A stretch of DNA of 64,000 nucleotides from the NCBI GenBank assembly GCA_934047225.1, contig OW204000.1:13286001-13350000 (forward strand), in the 5' to 3' direction. Position numbers and translations under genes: made by a program. How positions within the stretch are numbered: position 1 is the stretch's first letter; each line of letters starts with the position of its first letter. Shown piece by piece: positions 1-12,690 of this stretch. The notes beneath the pieces were generated by a model that saw nothing but the letters and a program-made list of their open reading frames with translations, was not told the DNA's origin and did no database searches. Origin of the DNA: Ypsolopha sequella. Its lineage: Eukaryota; Arthropoda; Insecta; Lepidoptera; Ypsolophidae.

Positions 1-1028
1 TAAATTTCGTATACTCATTTCTTAATTTTAATTTTGCGATTGAGAAAGTCTTTTGGACAAAGATTTTAGCATTGGTATTACTACCTGGTGCACTGTGAGA
101 CAATTTGACAATGGGTTTGGCGAAATGAATGAGTTGTTATTGTCACTTTAACAATGGTTCTGAAAATAAAGATTTGTATCTCTTAAAAACAAATGAGGCT
201 GGAGAACAAGTTTAAACAATTGTTTATAATCTTTATAACCATCAATAGTATCAGTGACTGTATAAAGCGCTTTAAGCGAGCAATTGTTTATTTGCAAAAT
301 TCTCTTGAAAGAACCTCAAAACAATAATATATGATCAATACTTGCGATTGTCGGTACTAGGTGTATGTAACATCATTAAAATTTTAATAAAACATTTGTA
401 CTCTTTCACTTGTATAACTTATTAGTTTTAAAAAACTGACATCCACACCTAGCTTATCAACTGTAATGAAATGACTGTTTGTATTGTCAAGGTATTTATA
501 AGCTTAATTGCCATGGATTAATTTTTAAAAGATTTTATTTTAAATTTTTTTCTGAGAATTTACGTCATTTTAAGACACGGTTTTGATTACATTAACCATT
601 ATTTTTTATGATTTTCTAAAGAATTGTCCGATGACCTTGTCACTTGAGTATTTTAGACATTATACTGATTGTAAAGTGTGATTGCTTATAAAAAAAAGTG
701 GTCGGTCTCTGTCTGTCTACTCATCTGTCATCTAGCTGTCAAAGTAGTCTGAAGCAAATTATTATAAATTTATCTTGATAGCAAAGGACACATTGCTAAA
801 CAACCATTATTCAAGTGACGTTTCACGAGAGGGCAAATGGAAGTTGCAGCCTTTTCGTAAAAATATTCATCATCATGAGGTACTTTAGACCAAAACTTCG
901 AAAATACGGCTTATTAAACCTAAATCTCGAAATTTTAACATAATTTAATCCATGCCAAATTGGCATACAAATATTATATTATCAAGGTATTCAAATAAGG
1001 TAATACTTACTAAGGTTAAGTAATATAA
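1..1028. other. AT-rich intergenic sequence, no gene seen
   Basis: No long open frame, splice-like exon or recognisable repeat was seen on either strand. The sequence is AT-rich with short homopolymers. It is probably the distal upstream flank of Pdk1. Confidence 0.5.
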
Positions 1029-1210
1029 TATAGAATTAAATGAGTCTTGAGGATAATTTATGATTTACATATATAAACCTCAATACGAGTTATGATCGGG
1101 ATAGCCGACCAACGTCTTCACTCGCCCAGATGAAGGTAGTCTAAATCTGCTGAAACTGGTCGGCTATCCCGATCATAACTCGTATTGAGGTGAGCCGTTT
1201 ATATAAATCA
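1029..1210 (+). mobile_element. Miniature Penelope-like element (about 182 bp snap-back)
   Basis: The left 80 bp or so and the right 100 bp or so match the two outer ends of the larger Penelope-like element at 49402-50530, joined directly with the coding part missing. A perfect 34-bp inverted repeat (1078-1111 and 1157-1190) encloses a 45-base loop. The element is flanked by a direct repeat taatataa, extendable to taatataata, at 1021 and 1211, which is a plausible target-site duplication. The loop and right arm carry the hammerhead-like motif described separately. The family assignment rests on similarity to the larger copy, which encodes a GIY-YIG domain. Confidence 0.75.
1124..1164 (+). ncRNA. 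Hammerhead-ribozyme-like motif in miniature Penelope element
   Basis: The order GCC - CAGATGA - stem II (GTAG / CTGC, with a G-T wobble) - GAAA - C..G - TC - GGC follows a type I hammerhead with a very short helix III. Outer GCC and GGC could pair as helix I. The second core base is A instead of the usual U, so catalytic activity is doubtful. Penelope-like elements are known to carry hammerhead motifs. The call here is from layout only. Confidence 0.45.
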
Positions 1211-2739
1211 TAATATAATATAATAATTAATAATAAGGTTAAGGTATACAATACAAGAATTATATTATCTGCGTGGTATAAGATATATTGTTTGTAAATC
1301 AGTATACTTTACAATGTGCAGACCATATCATCCATATGTGATGGAAGTTGCCCGGGTGCGCGTGCTCTGAAGACATGCACGTGCCACGAACAGCTGCACT
1401 GAATGCATTCACACAATGCGCCGCGTTCTTATTAAAACACGCTCTCTTTCGAACCTTTCAATTCACAGGTAATTTACCTGCCTCTACCTCTATTGTGTAT
1501 TTGGAAGATGAGATACGTACTCCGTGTTAGAGATGGTAGCTAGTCTAACTAATACAAGTTTTATGCGGTCATAAACCCTCTTATCCAGACTGCATAGTAT
1601 CGTACAGATTGGTATCATATGTATCCTGCGCTCGCGCATCCTCACATAAATCCTTGCATTCCTCTCGTTCATTCAAGCGTCGTTGGTCGGCGTCTTGTGG
1701 ATTCTATTTTTAAAGTACCCGAGACAGACACAATGACCCTTGTTAAGGATTGTTTTTATGTTGTTTATCATATCTATCTTGGGAGTTTAAATTAGTTTTC
1801 TTTCAGATGGAATATTCCATAACAATATCGATTCCGTTCAGATCTCAGTCCAGATCGTGGCTCTGATCCATACTATAGTTTAAGATTTATTAAGAGTAGT
1901 AAGATTTATCGTCTAGATACAACACACACGTGCCATGCCAACTACCAAGGCAAAGGTACTTAGGTAATGTTTTGCGAACGTAATATAATTTTAAAGTACT
2001 GTGCTAGCGTAGTTAAAATATGGAGCACGTGTAAACTGATGTAAATGTCAAGGATTGGCCGACTTTGTTGCTAGGCGTGCAAGGTGCATTCACACGATGG
2101 TTAATGTTCGACACGCTTCACCAATAGGTACTTGTTTTACGACCTTATAAATAAATGCATACGGCGCTATAAATTGCATATTTTACTATTGTTGTTGTTG
2201 TACCGTGTTGCTATTGTTAGCTTTGCTTCACTGCAGGGCGATATTCATTAAATTGATATTTTATTTAAATTATTTTGTACACAAATTATGTTATGCTTAA
2301 AAAGTAAAAAGTCATGTTCTTTTTTGTAAATAAAATGAAATATTTTATGCAACGTGCAGCGTGCGCTCGGGTAGTTATTCCTTGCACAGCACACAGTCAT
2401 CTTGCTTCCTATCGATTTTGTCCTTTCCCGCGCTCAGCTTCCCGCGTTCTTGTGCGCTGCGTGTCTCCACGTGGCGCACTGCAGTTCCACGTGAACTAGC
2501 AAAATGCGTTTGCATATAAAATGTTTAAAAAAAGTTTTATTTTTTTGAGGATGCTAAGAATTGTTATTGTAATTACAAAATAATATTTGGCCATGTGACT
2601 CAGATGACATTTCATTTTATTTCATACATATCCGACCCCAAAACTTTACTTTACTTTATATGTAGGCAGTTGCATTAAATATAGGGAACTAGCTAGCATC
2701 TAGCTAGCATGTTCACTTACAATCAAAGCGTATAGTAAT
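1211..2739. other. Pdk1 upstream region with scattered CACGTG E-boxes
   Basis: No gene is seen. CACGTG palindromes occur at 1378-1383, 1927-1932, 2026-2031, 2468-2473 and 2488-2493, the last two being 20 bp apart. CACGTG is the classic bHLH (Myc/Max, MITF/TFEB or CLOCK type) site. Any role for Pdk1 is inference. Confidence 0.3.
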
Positions 2740-3120
2740 TCGGGTGGGTTGCAGAGTGGGAGGCAAAGGGGGGGAGTGACACGCGACGACGGCGACGCGG
2801 TGCAATGCAACGTCTACGGGCTGGGGCGCGAGGAGAGGGACGGGAGAAGGAGGGGTCACATCCACATCCATACCACGCTGCCGCCACCGCACACCCCGTG
2901 CACCGCGGCGCTGTCCGTACGAACGAACTAGTACGTAGGTACCTACGTACCGTGCGATTTGTCTGGCAAGTAGACCCCGCCACCGCCGTCGCGTCGTTTC
3001 AAACGGATCGGTGCCTTGGAACGCGCGCCTCGCTCGCTCGCTCGCGCCGCGCGCGCTCACTCAGTTGATGATCAGTTCGTTACGCGCTGAGCTACCGTAC
3101 AGACGTGCGCTTGGTGTTTT
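2740..3120 (+). promoter_or_regulatory. GC-rich island, probable Pdk1 promoter and 5' leader
   Basis: This block is GC- and CpG-rich in an AT-rich setting and lies 220-600 bp before the first Pdk1 ATG. Arthropod-type initiator matches (TCAGTT) occur at 3061-3066 and 3072-3077, just after the GC-rich stretch. No clear TATA box was seen. The short frames on both strands here look like by-products of base composition. Confidence 0.4.
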
Positions 3121-3339
3121 CAAACCAAAATAAACAAATTGTAGTTATTCTAATATTTACCGCCTTTCTAGTATAAAATTAATATTTCTTTATTCTAAGT
3201 GACACCTGAATTTAGTTATAATCTTCATTACTGCCTAAATTTTACGGTTCTAAGCTTCATGGACTTCGATTGCTGTGTTTAAGAACATTCTCAACATTTG
3301 TAAAACAGTGAATAATATTATTGTCGAGACTGGGTCGCG

Positions 3340-6300
3340 ATGAGCGGATTGACCATCAGAGTTAAAAGAGGATCGAGGGGTAGTGACACTCTTCTAGAAG
3401 CAGCCAACAGAATTTTAAGACTTCTCGGCGTCAGTTCGACGAAGCGCGGGAAACAGCCCTCTCCCAAATCGAAGGTAAGGTCAACGACTCCTGGCGCGTC
3501 GGCCGCCCTGTACACAAACAAAATAATACCACGCTATCAATTTGGAATATTTATGTTTGTTTGTTCAAGTGAGTTTAACCTTGTTAGAGTGTTCAAAGTG
3601 ACTTGAAAAATTTATGAAATCAGTTGCCGCCAAAAACAAATAATTATTTAACATAAAATGATATGAGAACGAGGTTTTGTGTTAGCTAATATTCTCATGA
3701 TAATTAGTCATGATTGTTTTTTTTTTAATGTTTAGTAATAAAGAAATGGGGGGGCTATCGAAGTTGTAATTTTTAGACCAGTTTTGTTACGGTGTTTATC
3801 TCAAAGACCAAAGTAGTAATTTCTGTATATTACATTCCATATGCTATATTTCAAAAATAAATACTGTAAACGCCGATTTATAATGTAGTTATAAGTAAAT
3901 AAAGGGTTACGTCCCCGAATATAAGTACTCAAGCAACTTAATTTTGCTGTTTTATTTCGTACAATTTGTAGGTAATTTTAAGTTTGTAATTTCTGTTTAA
4001 ATTATTTAGGTACGTACCTATATCAAATTTTTTAAATAGTACGGAACCCTCAGGGCTCTTGACCGTTTTTTTAATATTAAATCCGGCGTGTGGCACCAAA
4101 TATAAATTGTTAATACATAATAATTTTTCCCTAACATCCATTTTTGTAACGTGTGCATTGTGCAGTGCACTGTCCAGCAAAGAGTTTTCAAACTTTCGCT
4201 ATCGCTGGATAGTGCAGCGAGCAGTGATTTTATCAGCATTTTCGACAACAATTTTAAAGTCTGTTGTGAAATATCGTCAACAATTCGTTATCGGAGGTGT
4301 TGCTGTTGCAACTGTAGAGGTCAAAGGTTGACTATAATTTTTTATGGTTCCTATCCTACCATATTGATTACATTAAGTATTTGACAAACTGTACGCAAAA
4401 CAACAATTGTTGTTGTTTTAATCCTGAACGGTATGTTAAAAACTGTAGATGTCGTCGAATTGGGGGGAAAATAAACAATCCATCAAAAAATCTGTCAGCC
4501 GTTAGAACATCATTTATTTTTATCTTCATCCCAGACCGCCAGATTTGACGGGAAATTCTTCAAGTTGCCAATGCTGGATTGCACACAAACTTTCGCCGTG
4601 TACCTATACCTATGTTTCACTAGCGACGCGGCGGCGGTTTCGCTCGGTGGCTCAGTGTAAACGACATCGCACTTGTTTGTTCATGTGGTGGCGGCGTGAT
4701 CGGATCATTCACTGGCTTGTTTACTGCCGCAATGATGAGTTCTTGAACTACTACGCAAGGCATGTTTTCAAAATACCTGCAGCAATCACCTTGTTGTTCG
4801 ATGGTTGCAGCTTTTAAAAAAGTCATTACATTAATGTGTTTACGTTATTGCAATTTAATTAAATTGAGGAACCCATTTGCTTTAATAGTTTTTTGCAAGT
4901 ACCTACCTACATAAGTATCTTAATTACTGCATTACCCATGCGACAGTAATTCATCGAGTAATTAATTACCTATCTACCTACATTCCTATAGATATTATGA
5001 AGCATTTGTTTATTCTCTAGATGTGAAATGTAAGCACATAAGAGTTCATTGTTCAGTTTAACATAATACATTTAAATTAATGTTATTTTATGCAAGTCCG
5101 CTGCAACTACACTTTATTGTCTACATACTTTAAACTGGCAGCTAGTTAACTCTATTTTCCTAAATTGTTTATTTTTATTCATATCAATATCTTTATTATT
5201 ATTTCGACGCTGGTTATCTTAACTCCGTCATATACCTACTACCTACCTATCTACAATTATTGAGGCTTGCTGAACGTCACTGTGTTGGCGTAATACGCCC
5301 TGCCAGCAAGTCTTCTACAGGCCGGGCCACCCACTCAAATTCTTATCTATATCAACTCGAGACCTGATTTTGCAATGGAAAAGCACTCACTGCTTTACAA
5401 ACAGAACAAAAGGTTTCGTAAAAAAGCTTAAAGCCCAAATAAAACGTCTACCTGATTACAACTTGATAAACAGTTTCCAAATGCAATAAAAACCATTTTA
5501 CAAGTTATATAAATACTCGCTTCAGCGATAAACAAAAAGAACGAAAGGAATTTAGATAAAAATGACTTGTTTTCATTGAGCTGATTGATATATGCAATGA
5601 TCATTCGCCTAGGTCGTGTATATGATTCTAATTGCGTAAGTAAACATTGCACGTACAGCTGCGGCTAAGATAATAAGCGAACAGCATAATGCGTACTCGA
5701 AGATTGTATCGACCTAAGTGCGGTTGCGCTGCAGCTCCAACCGGATGTTGATCGCTGTACCGGAGACTAGTCTTGCAATGTGCTGCGCAAATGTTTCACA
5801 TCCGTATACAATCAACTATTTAGCGCAAGGCCGCTGAGGTGGCTGCTATCGTGCGAGCTACCTGCTCCTCCTACTATAGGATCTACTGTTTACATGAAGA
5901 AAAAAAATACTAGATCAATTGCGTCAAGTCGTTGTTGGATGAAAGTGACCCTTGACAATATTGACATCCGTGCTGAAATTGCCACATTTCCTACTGCCGA
6001 GCCTCATCGATAATGAAACGCAGAAGTGTTTCGTTGAGTACTAACCCAAACAAATATATCTGGTCAACTGTATGTTGCTATTGTTGCGCTGGTGTTACGA
6101 AACCTGAGTTGCGCAACCAAGATTGCACTAAATGTGACGGATGGCCTCTGTCCGATTTTAATCAACTACGCAGTTGTTCGGTTTAAAGTCCATATTTCTC
6201 AAATCATCCGTTACTGATTAAGGTTAATGAGTTCAGTTAGACCTGTGGAGCCCAAAGTGAGTCTGCTTACTCTGAGCAGCTAGCTCAGTGCAAAAATGAA

Positions 6301-9300
6301 ATTTCACGTGATATCGTTTATGCAGTAACAAGTGGTAGTGGAGTAATTGTGTGAGCGTAGAGGGGATCGAGGTCGCGGCCGCAGCGGTGGGGCGAGCGAG
6401 GAATGCGTCGCGTCGTGGGAATGCGCGCCGAGTACCGTTGTTGGGACGACGCGATCGTGGTACACCGCGCTGCGCGCCGCCACGGAATGCGAGACCCAAT
6501 TGCGGCCTGTGAGCCCACTGCACATTGGCTCATTTATTAACCACTGACGCATGCTTCAGAAATTCGGACTCAACTCTTCTGCTAATGCAGCTAGCGAGTG
6601 CGAGCTCCGGCAAACAGTATAACCATGTTGGAAAATATAACACTAATTAACACTCGTATTATTGAAATTGCACTCATCTGGGATCCAACGAATCAAAATT
6701 TATAACCATTAGTAAATAAAAACTGATACTATGTAATATTATAAATAACGGTGCCTGTTGTATGTAACGATGCGCATCACATGGCGCATGTTTATCTCTG
6801 TGAGACAAATGTGCACAGACGATTAGCTCTTCTGACCTAGTGGTAATTATAACCTGCAACAACGCCCGCCAGTGCGGCATTTTGCCATTCGTTTTTTTTT
6901 CTCTGAAATTTGATTTGGTGGCTCCTGTACATCATTTAATGAGGTCAGTCAGCAGAAGTTATGAGTGAAATCGGACACCCCTATGAGTATTCATGGTAAT
7001 GAAATGACTAATGATAGATAATTCTATAACTAACTGAACCTAACTTTGGCCTACTCCAGCCAGCAACGGTTATAGTCGACGCATACTTTCGTTTGTTTTT
7101 TATCTTGTTTTTGGCACATAAACCGTTAGTCGAGGCTTACCTACTTCGGCTATAATGAGTCAGACAGAGAGAAAGGCTTACTTCTCGTTCTGTCGACGGC
7201 TGAGTCTGAATGGAAGGCTATTTTTTTATAACGCCAACATAAGAAAATGAACAAAAAACTCAAGCTGTGAACTCGAGAAATTGGATCATCAGACCATCGA
7301 ACCTTTGTTGAGGCCAGCAAGGTTCTCAGCGTCATTCTAGTCTTGCGGTTTTTGTTTTGTGTGGGAATTGTTAGTACTGTAAATTTGTTAGAAATTTTGT
7401 ATTTTGAATTAACTATTCAACTTGAGCTATTTAATTTGAATACTAGGACAAACAACTTGTTATAGAAGACGCAAGCAATATCGTTTACGTAATAGTAAGC
7501 GGCAATGTCGGTGCCGCGGCGTCTCTCGGGGCAGTCTACGAAAATGGGAAGGTGTAGCGTGAAAGTTGTCGCACTGGTCCCACTACTGCCGACTGCCATC
7601 GCATTCTTGCTGAATTCGGGTAATTTGAATGTGAAGAGAAATGTACAATCCAAGCCGGAACTGATTTATTAAAATTAACTTTCAAACATTGAAATATATT
7701 TTCATTGGCCGCACGTTGATTTTCTAATGGATACAATCGATGTTGCTATGATTTAGAAATGCTCTTCCTTTATACGTGCGAACATCGTGCGAAATATTTC
7801 AACGTTTGTTTATGTTAGTTAAGTAGTCACCTAGTTTTTGAACGGCGCGGCGGTGGCTGGCGGGCGGGCGGCGGCGGGCGTCTTGCCCCTGGCCCCCACC
7901 TCGCCAGACGCTGCACCATCACCGCGATCCTCGTCGCACCTCACACGAGAAAATAAATAACTGAGCGTTCAGACTGCGCCGACGCGCCTTCAGCACTGCT
8001 CCGCGCCCCACAACCGATTGTTGGTCTTTTATATTTATTACGTAAAAAATTGCCGACAGTGGTAACTCACAATATTATTCTTTTGTTACAGACAAACGGC
8101 AAGAACACGAACGAGGTCCGGGCTTCAATCGGTGCAGCCGAGTCGGTGATCGAGTCGCCAGCTAAAATGCAGGCGCACCCGGCTACGGCTGCGCCCACGC
8201 CAGCTCCGGCCAGCGTACCCATCAACAACCAGACAAAACCAACAAAAAGGACTGCTAAAGACTACATATTTGGCAAAGTGATCGGAGATGGCTGCTACAG
8301 CACTGTTTATCTAGCGAAGGACATCCACACTGGCAAAGAATATGCGAGTAAGTCAAACTTTTGATGTTGCGTGAATAAAAAACCCTGTTAGTTTAATTAA
8401 AAACTAACAGATTTTTTCTTTTTCAGTTAAAGTATGCGAGAAACGTCATATCATCAGAGAAAAGAAAGGAGAATACATCAAAAGAGAGAAGGACGCTTTA
8501 AACTTGCTCTCTGGCATCCCACATGGCTTCGTAAGACTGTACTGCACCTTCCAAGATTCAGAGAGACTGTATTTCGTTTTATCTTTTGCAAAGAATGGTG
8601 AACTGCTGCCGTATATCAACAAAGTTGGGTCATTTGAATTGGATGTCGCTAAGTTTTATGCTGCTGAACTTGTGTTGGCATTAGAAGAAATGCATGCCAA
8701 AGGGATCCTTCATCGGGACTTGAAACCTGAAAATATTTTAATGGATGAGAACATGCACTTGCAAATTGCTGATTTCGGAACAGTGAAGATCCTTGATCCT
8801 GAAATTATTCGCACAATACCAGAACCGAATATTGAGGACAATTCAGCGTCAAGTGAACGCGAGCGAAGACGTAATATGAGTTTTGTGGGAACAGCACAAT
8901 ACGTCAGTCCGGAACTATTGCGCCAACGGGAGGATACCCGTGCTTCGGACCTGTGGGCTCTTGGATGTATTATCTACCAGATGATTTCTGGACTTCCACC
9001 TTTCCGTGGGCCCAACGATTTTCTCACTTTCCAAAAAATACTGAAATTAGATTACGAGTTCCCCGAAGGATTCCCAGCTGATGCTAAAGATCTGGTAGAA
9101 AAATTGCTAGTTATGGACTACAGAAAGAGGCTGGGCGTAGAGGATAAAGGTGACACCTATGAGAGCATCCGCAACCACCCGTTCTTCGAAGGAATTGATT
9201 GGGAGCATGTTTGGGATCAGACTCCGCCCACAATCAACCCTTACTTGCCTGGTGGTTCGTTTGAAGAGGAGTACACTGTGCCTGATCACCTGGAGCCGGG

Positions 9301-10576
9301 ACTCGGCAAGAACCAGCTCGTGCGTCTGTGGGAGTTCGACCTATCTACCTCAAAAGGTTTGTATTTCTTCTTATCTATTTTAGATCGTCTTGTATTTTTT
9401 TCAAGTCCCTGTTTGGATTTCTTGCGTGGTACATTCTCTGCCATTGCGTACTATTTTTCTTTAATAGTTTGCAGTGCATTGAAGCGATGAGAAGCTACTT
9501 GAACGTCCGTGATCCAAATTCTTTGTCAATCAATACTACGGCTTGCTGTCAGAACCGCTTATTCAAAAATAATTTTAGTTGAAGATCGATAATTAGCAAG
9601 AATCCTTAACCGTTTATTACAATGCTTAAACGCTGCGTCATTGAGTTCGAACTCCTACTTCCATTCGGATTCAGAACGGACGTCCTCCGTTCTTGCGGTC
9701 TTCAAGCATGACGTCAGCTTCCATCCGCCGCCGCGCCGACGCGTCGCGCGCCGCCGATTTCTATGTTCTCGGCGCCCGCCGTATCATATGAATGAGTCTA
9801 CGCTGGCTGCTAGCTGCTAGGCACGCATTGCCAACTCATATTAATCATGCGCTCACGATCAGCTGACAGCATACATGCTAAGCGAGATAGTAGAACAAAC
9901 TCATGATCACATGTACGGGTATGACATGATTATGTCATACTTACTTTGCCAACTATGTAACGTCTGGCGAGCCAGTACTTTGCATATTTTGGTGATAGTT
10001 ATGCAGCGGAAATAATTAGTGGCAATGCTACAATGATTGTTCTTTGTCTTTTCAGGGATTCTAAGCATAAGTCCCGAAGAGCGACGCCGGCGCCTAGAGG
10101 CGCAGGCTCGTGAAAACAAATTCCATCAGTTTGTGGATGGAGAGTTGATACTGAAGCAAGGACTTGTTGACAAGAGGAAGGGCCTGTTCGCGCGTCGCCG
10201 CATGCTGCTTCTTACCACCGGTCCGAGGCTCTTCTATGTCGACCCCGTCAACATGGTGCTAAAGGGAGAGATACCTTGGTCACCGGAGTTGCGCGTCGAA
10301 GCCAAAAACTTTAGAATATTTTTAGTTCACACGGTAAGCCACTTGAACTTTTTCCTCTATGCTTAAAACTAAACCTCGATCATGTTATAGGATTTTTTTC
10401 TTGTCCGTAGCAACGGTCAGCCTTGCAGGAATGATAGAGATCAAGCTAATAATATTTATCGTTTGTTCCAGCCAAACCGCACATACTATTTGGAGGACCC
10501 TGAGTCGTACGCGCTGGAGTGGTCTCGTGTCATCGACGAAGTGCGCATCGGCTTTTACGGACGAGATACGACTTAA
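3340..10576 (+). CDS. Pdk1: 3-phosphoinositide-dependent protein kinase 1 (five coding exons)
   Basis: Join 3340-3474, 8092-8347, 8427-9356, 10056-10333, 10472-10576; every junction is GT-AG and the frame is continuous for 567 residues (human PDK1 has 556). This AGC-family kinase phosphorylates the activation loop of Akt, S6K and related kinases at PIP3-containing membranes. Visible features: glycine loop near 110-115 (GDGCYS), ATP-binding Lys132, HRD at 226-228, DFG at 246-248, activation-loop Ser282 in SFVGTAQY (the autophosphorylation-site context), and a C-terminal PH domain at about 440-565 across exons 4 and 5. The first exon encodes a basic 45-residue leader of no recognised domain. 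Other first exons could replace it, because GC-rich islands lie inside intron 1. No broken frame or missing catalytic residue was seen. Confidence 0.93.
6230..6510 (+). promoter_or_regulatory. GC-rich island in Pdk1 intron 1, possible alternative promoter
   Basis: A TCAGTT initiator-like match (about 6233) and a CACGTG E-box (6305-6310) precede a CpG-rich block at about 6350-6500 containing a NotI-type gcggccgc. Short overlapping frames on both strands look compositional. Alternative promoter use is inference. Confidence 0.25.
7840..8010 (+). promoter_or_regulatory. GC-rich island just upstream of Pdk1 exon 2
   Basis: A run of cggcgg-type repeats and CpG-dense sequence ends about 80 bp before the exon 2 acceptor. 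It could hold an alternative first exon or promoter giving a protein without the 45-residue leader. Exon 2 has an internal Met (residue 71) before the kinase domain that could then serve as start. Confidence 0.25.
9660..9850 (+). promoter_or_regulatory. CpG-rich island with a consensus CRE inside Pdk1 intron 3
   Basis: Between exons 3 and 4 lies a CpG-dense block. It contains a full TGACGTCA palindrome at 9709-9716, followed by cgccg/gcgcg runs. TGACGTCA is the consensus CREB/ATF site. No exon is apparent. It may be an internal promoter or enhancer. Confidence 0.3.
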
Positions 10577-11760
10577 AAATTGTCGCGATCGTAGCTTCGA
10601 GTCGCGCCCCCGCCCCGCTCCCCACACGGCGAGTGCACACTTCAAGGATACATACTAGCCTTCATTTCGAGCACGAAAATGCTTCCGCGACATCGAGTTT
10701 CTCTATAAGGGAAACGATCCTGAAGTATTGCATCCACCGATGCGGAGCCTGGAGTGTCCAATGAACGGAAGGAGCCTCGTCGCCGCCCGCGGACCGAGCG
10801 TTGCAGAATATGTTGAAAGCGCGCCCAGACGCAAGAGTGCAGCAGACAATGTGTACAGACGACGATGAGATCAGCCTACGATCAATTACTGTCGATAATT
10901 AATGACTGATTCCTATTAGTATGTCCCGACTACCCTTAAATTATTATTCTAATTTATGTTTACCTAAATTTGAATATTGCTAATAATGATATGTAAATAT
11001 TTGTCTTAAATTATTGTTATTGCGATCGCTTAGTTTTAGTGGTATGTATAATCGTAGGCCACTGTAACAGTATACAGGCCTTGTAAGAACGAATTTGTTA
11101 ATCGCCACCCGCGTGTTCACAAAGCCATTCCGATTGGTAACTAGGCAATTATTAGCTAAATTAATATTTATTTTATTTAAATAATTTGCCAACGGAATGT
11201 GACTGTTGTACAGTTCTAACGATAGGAAATTGCGTTCTGATCATCTTCTTGTTTTGTTACTATGCCAATGATGTCGGTGCGTTAGTAGGTAATTTATTAG
11301 AATTGAATTTTAATTTATTTATGTTATGATTTGGAGAATACCGACTATTCGTTGGCATTCATGAAACTGGAAGTGAGAAGAAATAAAAGAATGATAGGTC
11401 CTTTGAGGAAGGTAGGGGCAATATACCGGATCAACTCATTGCGTTGAAGGAAGGTAAGCCTTTTACCACCTCGCTTAGCAGAAGATGGGCTTTACTGTCG
11501 TCATGCGACTGAGAGGTTAATGGCGGCACGGCTTCACCTAGAAGTATATTGCGTGTATTTAACACATGCACCATAAAATTACTTAGCAAAAGTATACGGA
11601 GAATGGCACCAAAGGTGATTGCTTGATTTTAATTTAAAGTCAATTTATTTCTTTTTAATTAATGTTGATTGATTTGATATATTTAAATTGCTTTGGTGGA
11701 TAATTTAATCCGAATTTATTTTGTAATGTTTGCATACCTAATAAAATATTTTATTAAACC
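10577..11760 (+). other. Pdk1 3' untranslated region (probable)
   Basis: Sequence after the Pdk1 stop is non-coding, with AATAAA at 11382-11387 and again at 11740-11745. Which signal is used cannot be told from sequence alone. Confidence 0.5.
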
Positions 11761-12418
11761 TCAAAACTATCAATGTCATGGCATTATAAAATAAATTTTA
11801 TGCAGTATGTTTTATAAAAGGAGTCTTATTAAAGTGTTTATCGGATAATAAATTACATCGGAGCCTGTGTTCCAAAGTGGAGACTCTCATTTTTGGTACT
11901 TTGTAATAAACTTGAGTGTAAAGGATAGTTTAAAATGCCTAAAACTTGCCTGGAATATAATTGTATTTTAGGGTGTATCATTCAATCGGATTAAATCCAT
12001 AGAACAATATAAAATCCACATTTAGTAAAATTTAGAATGTAGGGATCCAGCCACTTGTTTGGAAGATTATTTCTTCCTTCTTTGGTAGTTACATTGTACT
12101 TGGGACAATGAAAGCAAGTAAAAAATAAGTTTCAATATTGGATAACTCCATGACATTGTTAAAATACACTGCATTTAAAATTTAACAACTGTTAACTATT
12201 GTAATTATATTTTACAACATTTGTATTGCGTAATTCCATAAAAACAACTTGAGAAATTTAAAATAAATGAAGTTGATTTTTTTCATCTTTGTATTTGTTA
12301 TTTCAAGTCCTTTCAAAACAAAAGGGGTCGTCGGTTGGTTAATTTTTACTTCAATATGGTTATATTATAATATAAGGGTCAATATAATATTGTAAAAACT
12401 GACACTCCAATTCTTAAT
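11761..12418. other. AT-rich intergenic stretch
   Basis: No gene or clear repeat is seen here. It lies between the Pdk1 3' region and a block of nested palindromes. Confidence 0.4.
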
Positions 12419-12690
12419 TGAGTCGCATAGGCATAGGTAGTAGTTTTTTGCGCGATAAGACGCAGATGTGGCCCAGCATAGTTATAGCACAATTTAACTC
12501 AATTGGCAAGACTAAACTTAGCATTCTGTCCTTGTCTTTACGATACAGAAAGAAAAGGATAGAACACTTAAATTAAGTCCTGTCAAATAAGTCAAATCAT
12601 GCTACACCATAATGACTAGCATAATGTATACTTATGCTGGGCCACATCTGCATCTTTATCGCACAAAAATCTATTACCAATGCGACCACT
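12419..12690. mobile_element. Nested snap-back MITEs
   Basis: Outer inverted arms (about 12421-12487 and 12625-12687, sharing cagatgtggcccagcat) surround an inner palindrome (about 12488-12615). The inner palindrome matches the family best seen at 56187-56346. The simplest reading is one MITE inserted near the centre of another. No open frame is present. Confidence 0.65.

Larger units (their letters stand above)
3475..8091 (+). other. Pdk1 intron 1
   Basis: This 4.6-kb intron separates the leader exon from the first kinase exon (donor GTAAGG, acceptor TTGTTACAG). Apart from the two GC-rich islands listed separately, no exon-like frame or clear transposon was seen. The remaining sequence is AT-rich with short tacctacc-type runs near 4900-5260. 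Confidence 0.6.

Noticed and set aside
2713..3068. Overlapping frames of 60-115 codons on both strands near 2.7-3.1 kb
   Set aside because: The region is GC-rich and stop-poor. The frames lack family matches, and the block fits a promoter better.
9107..9582. Extra frames overlapping the end of Pdk1 exon 3
   Set aside because: They are shadows or read-through past the exon 3 donor at 9357. The spliced model continues cleanly into exon 4.
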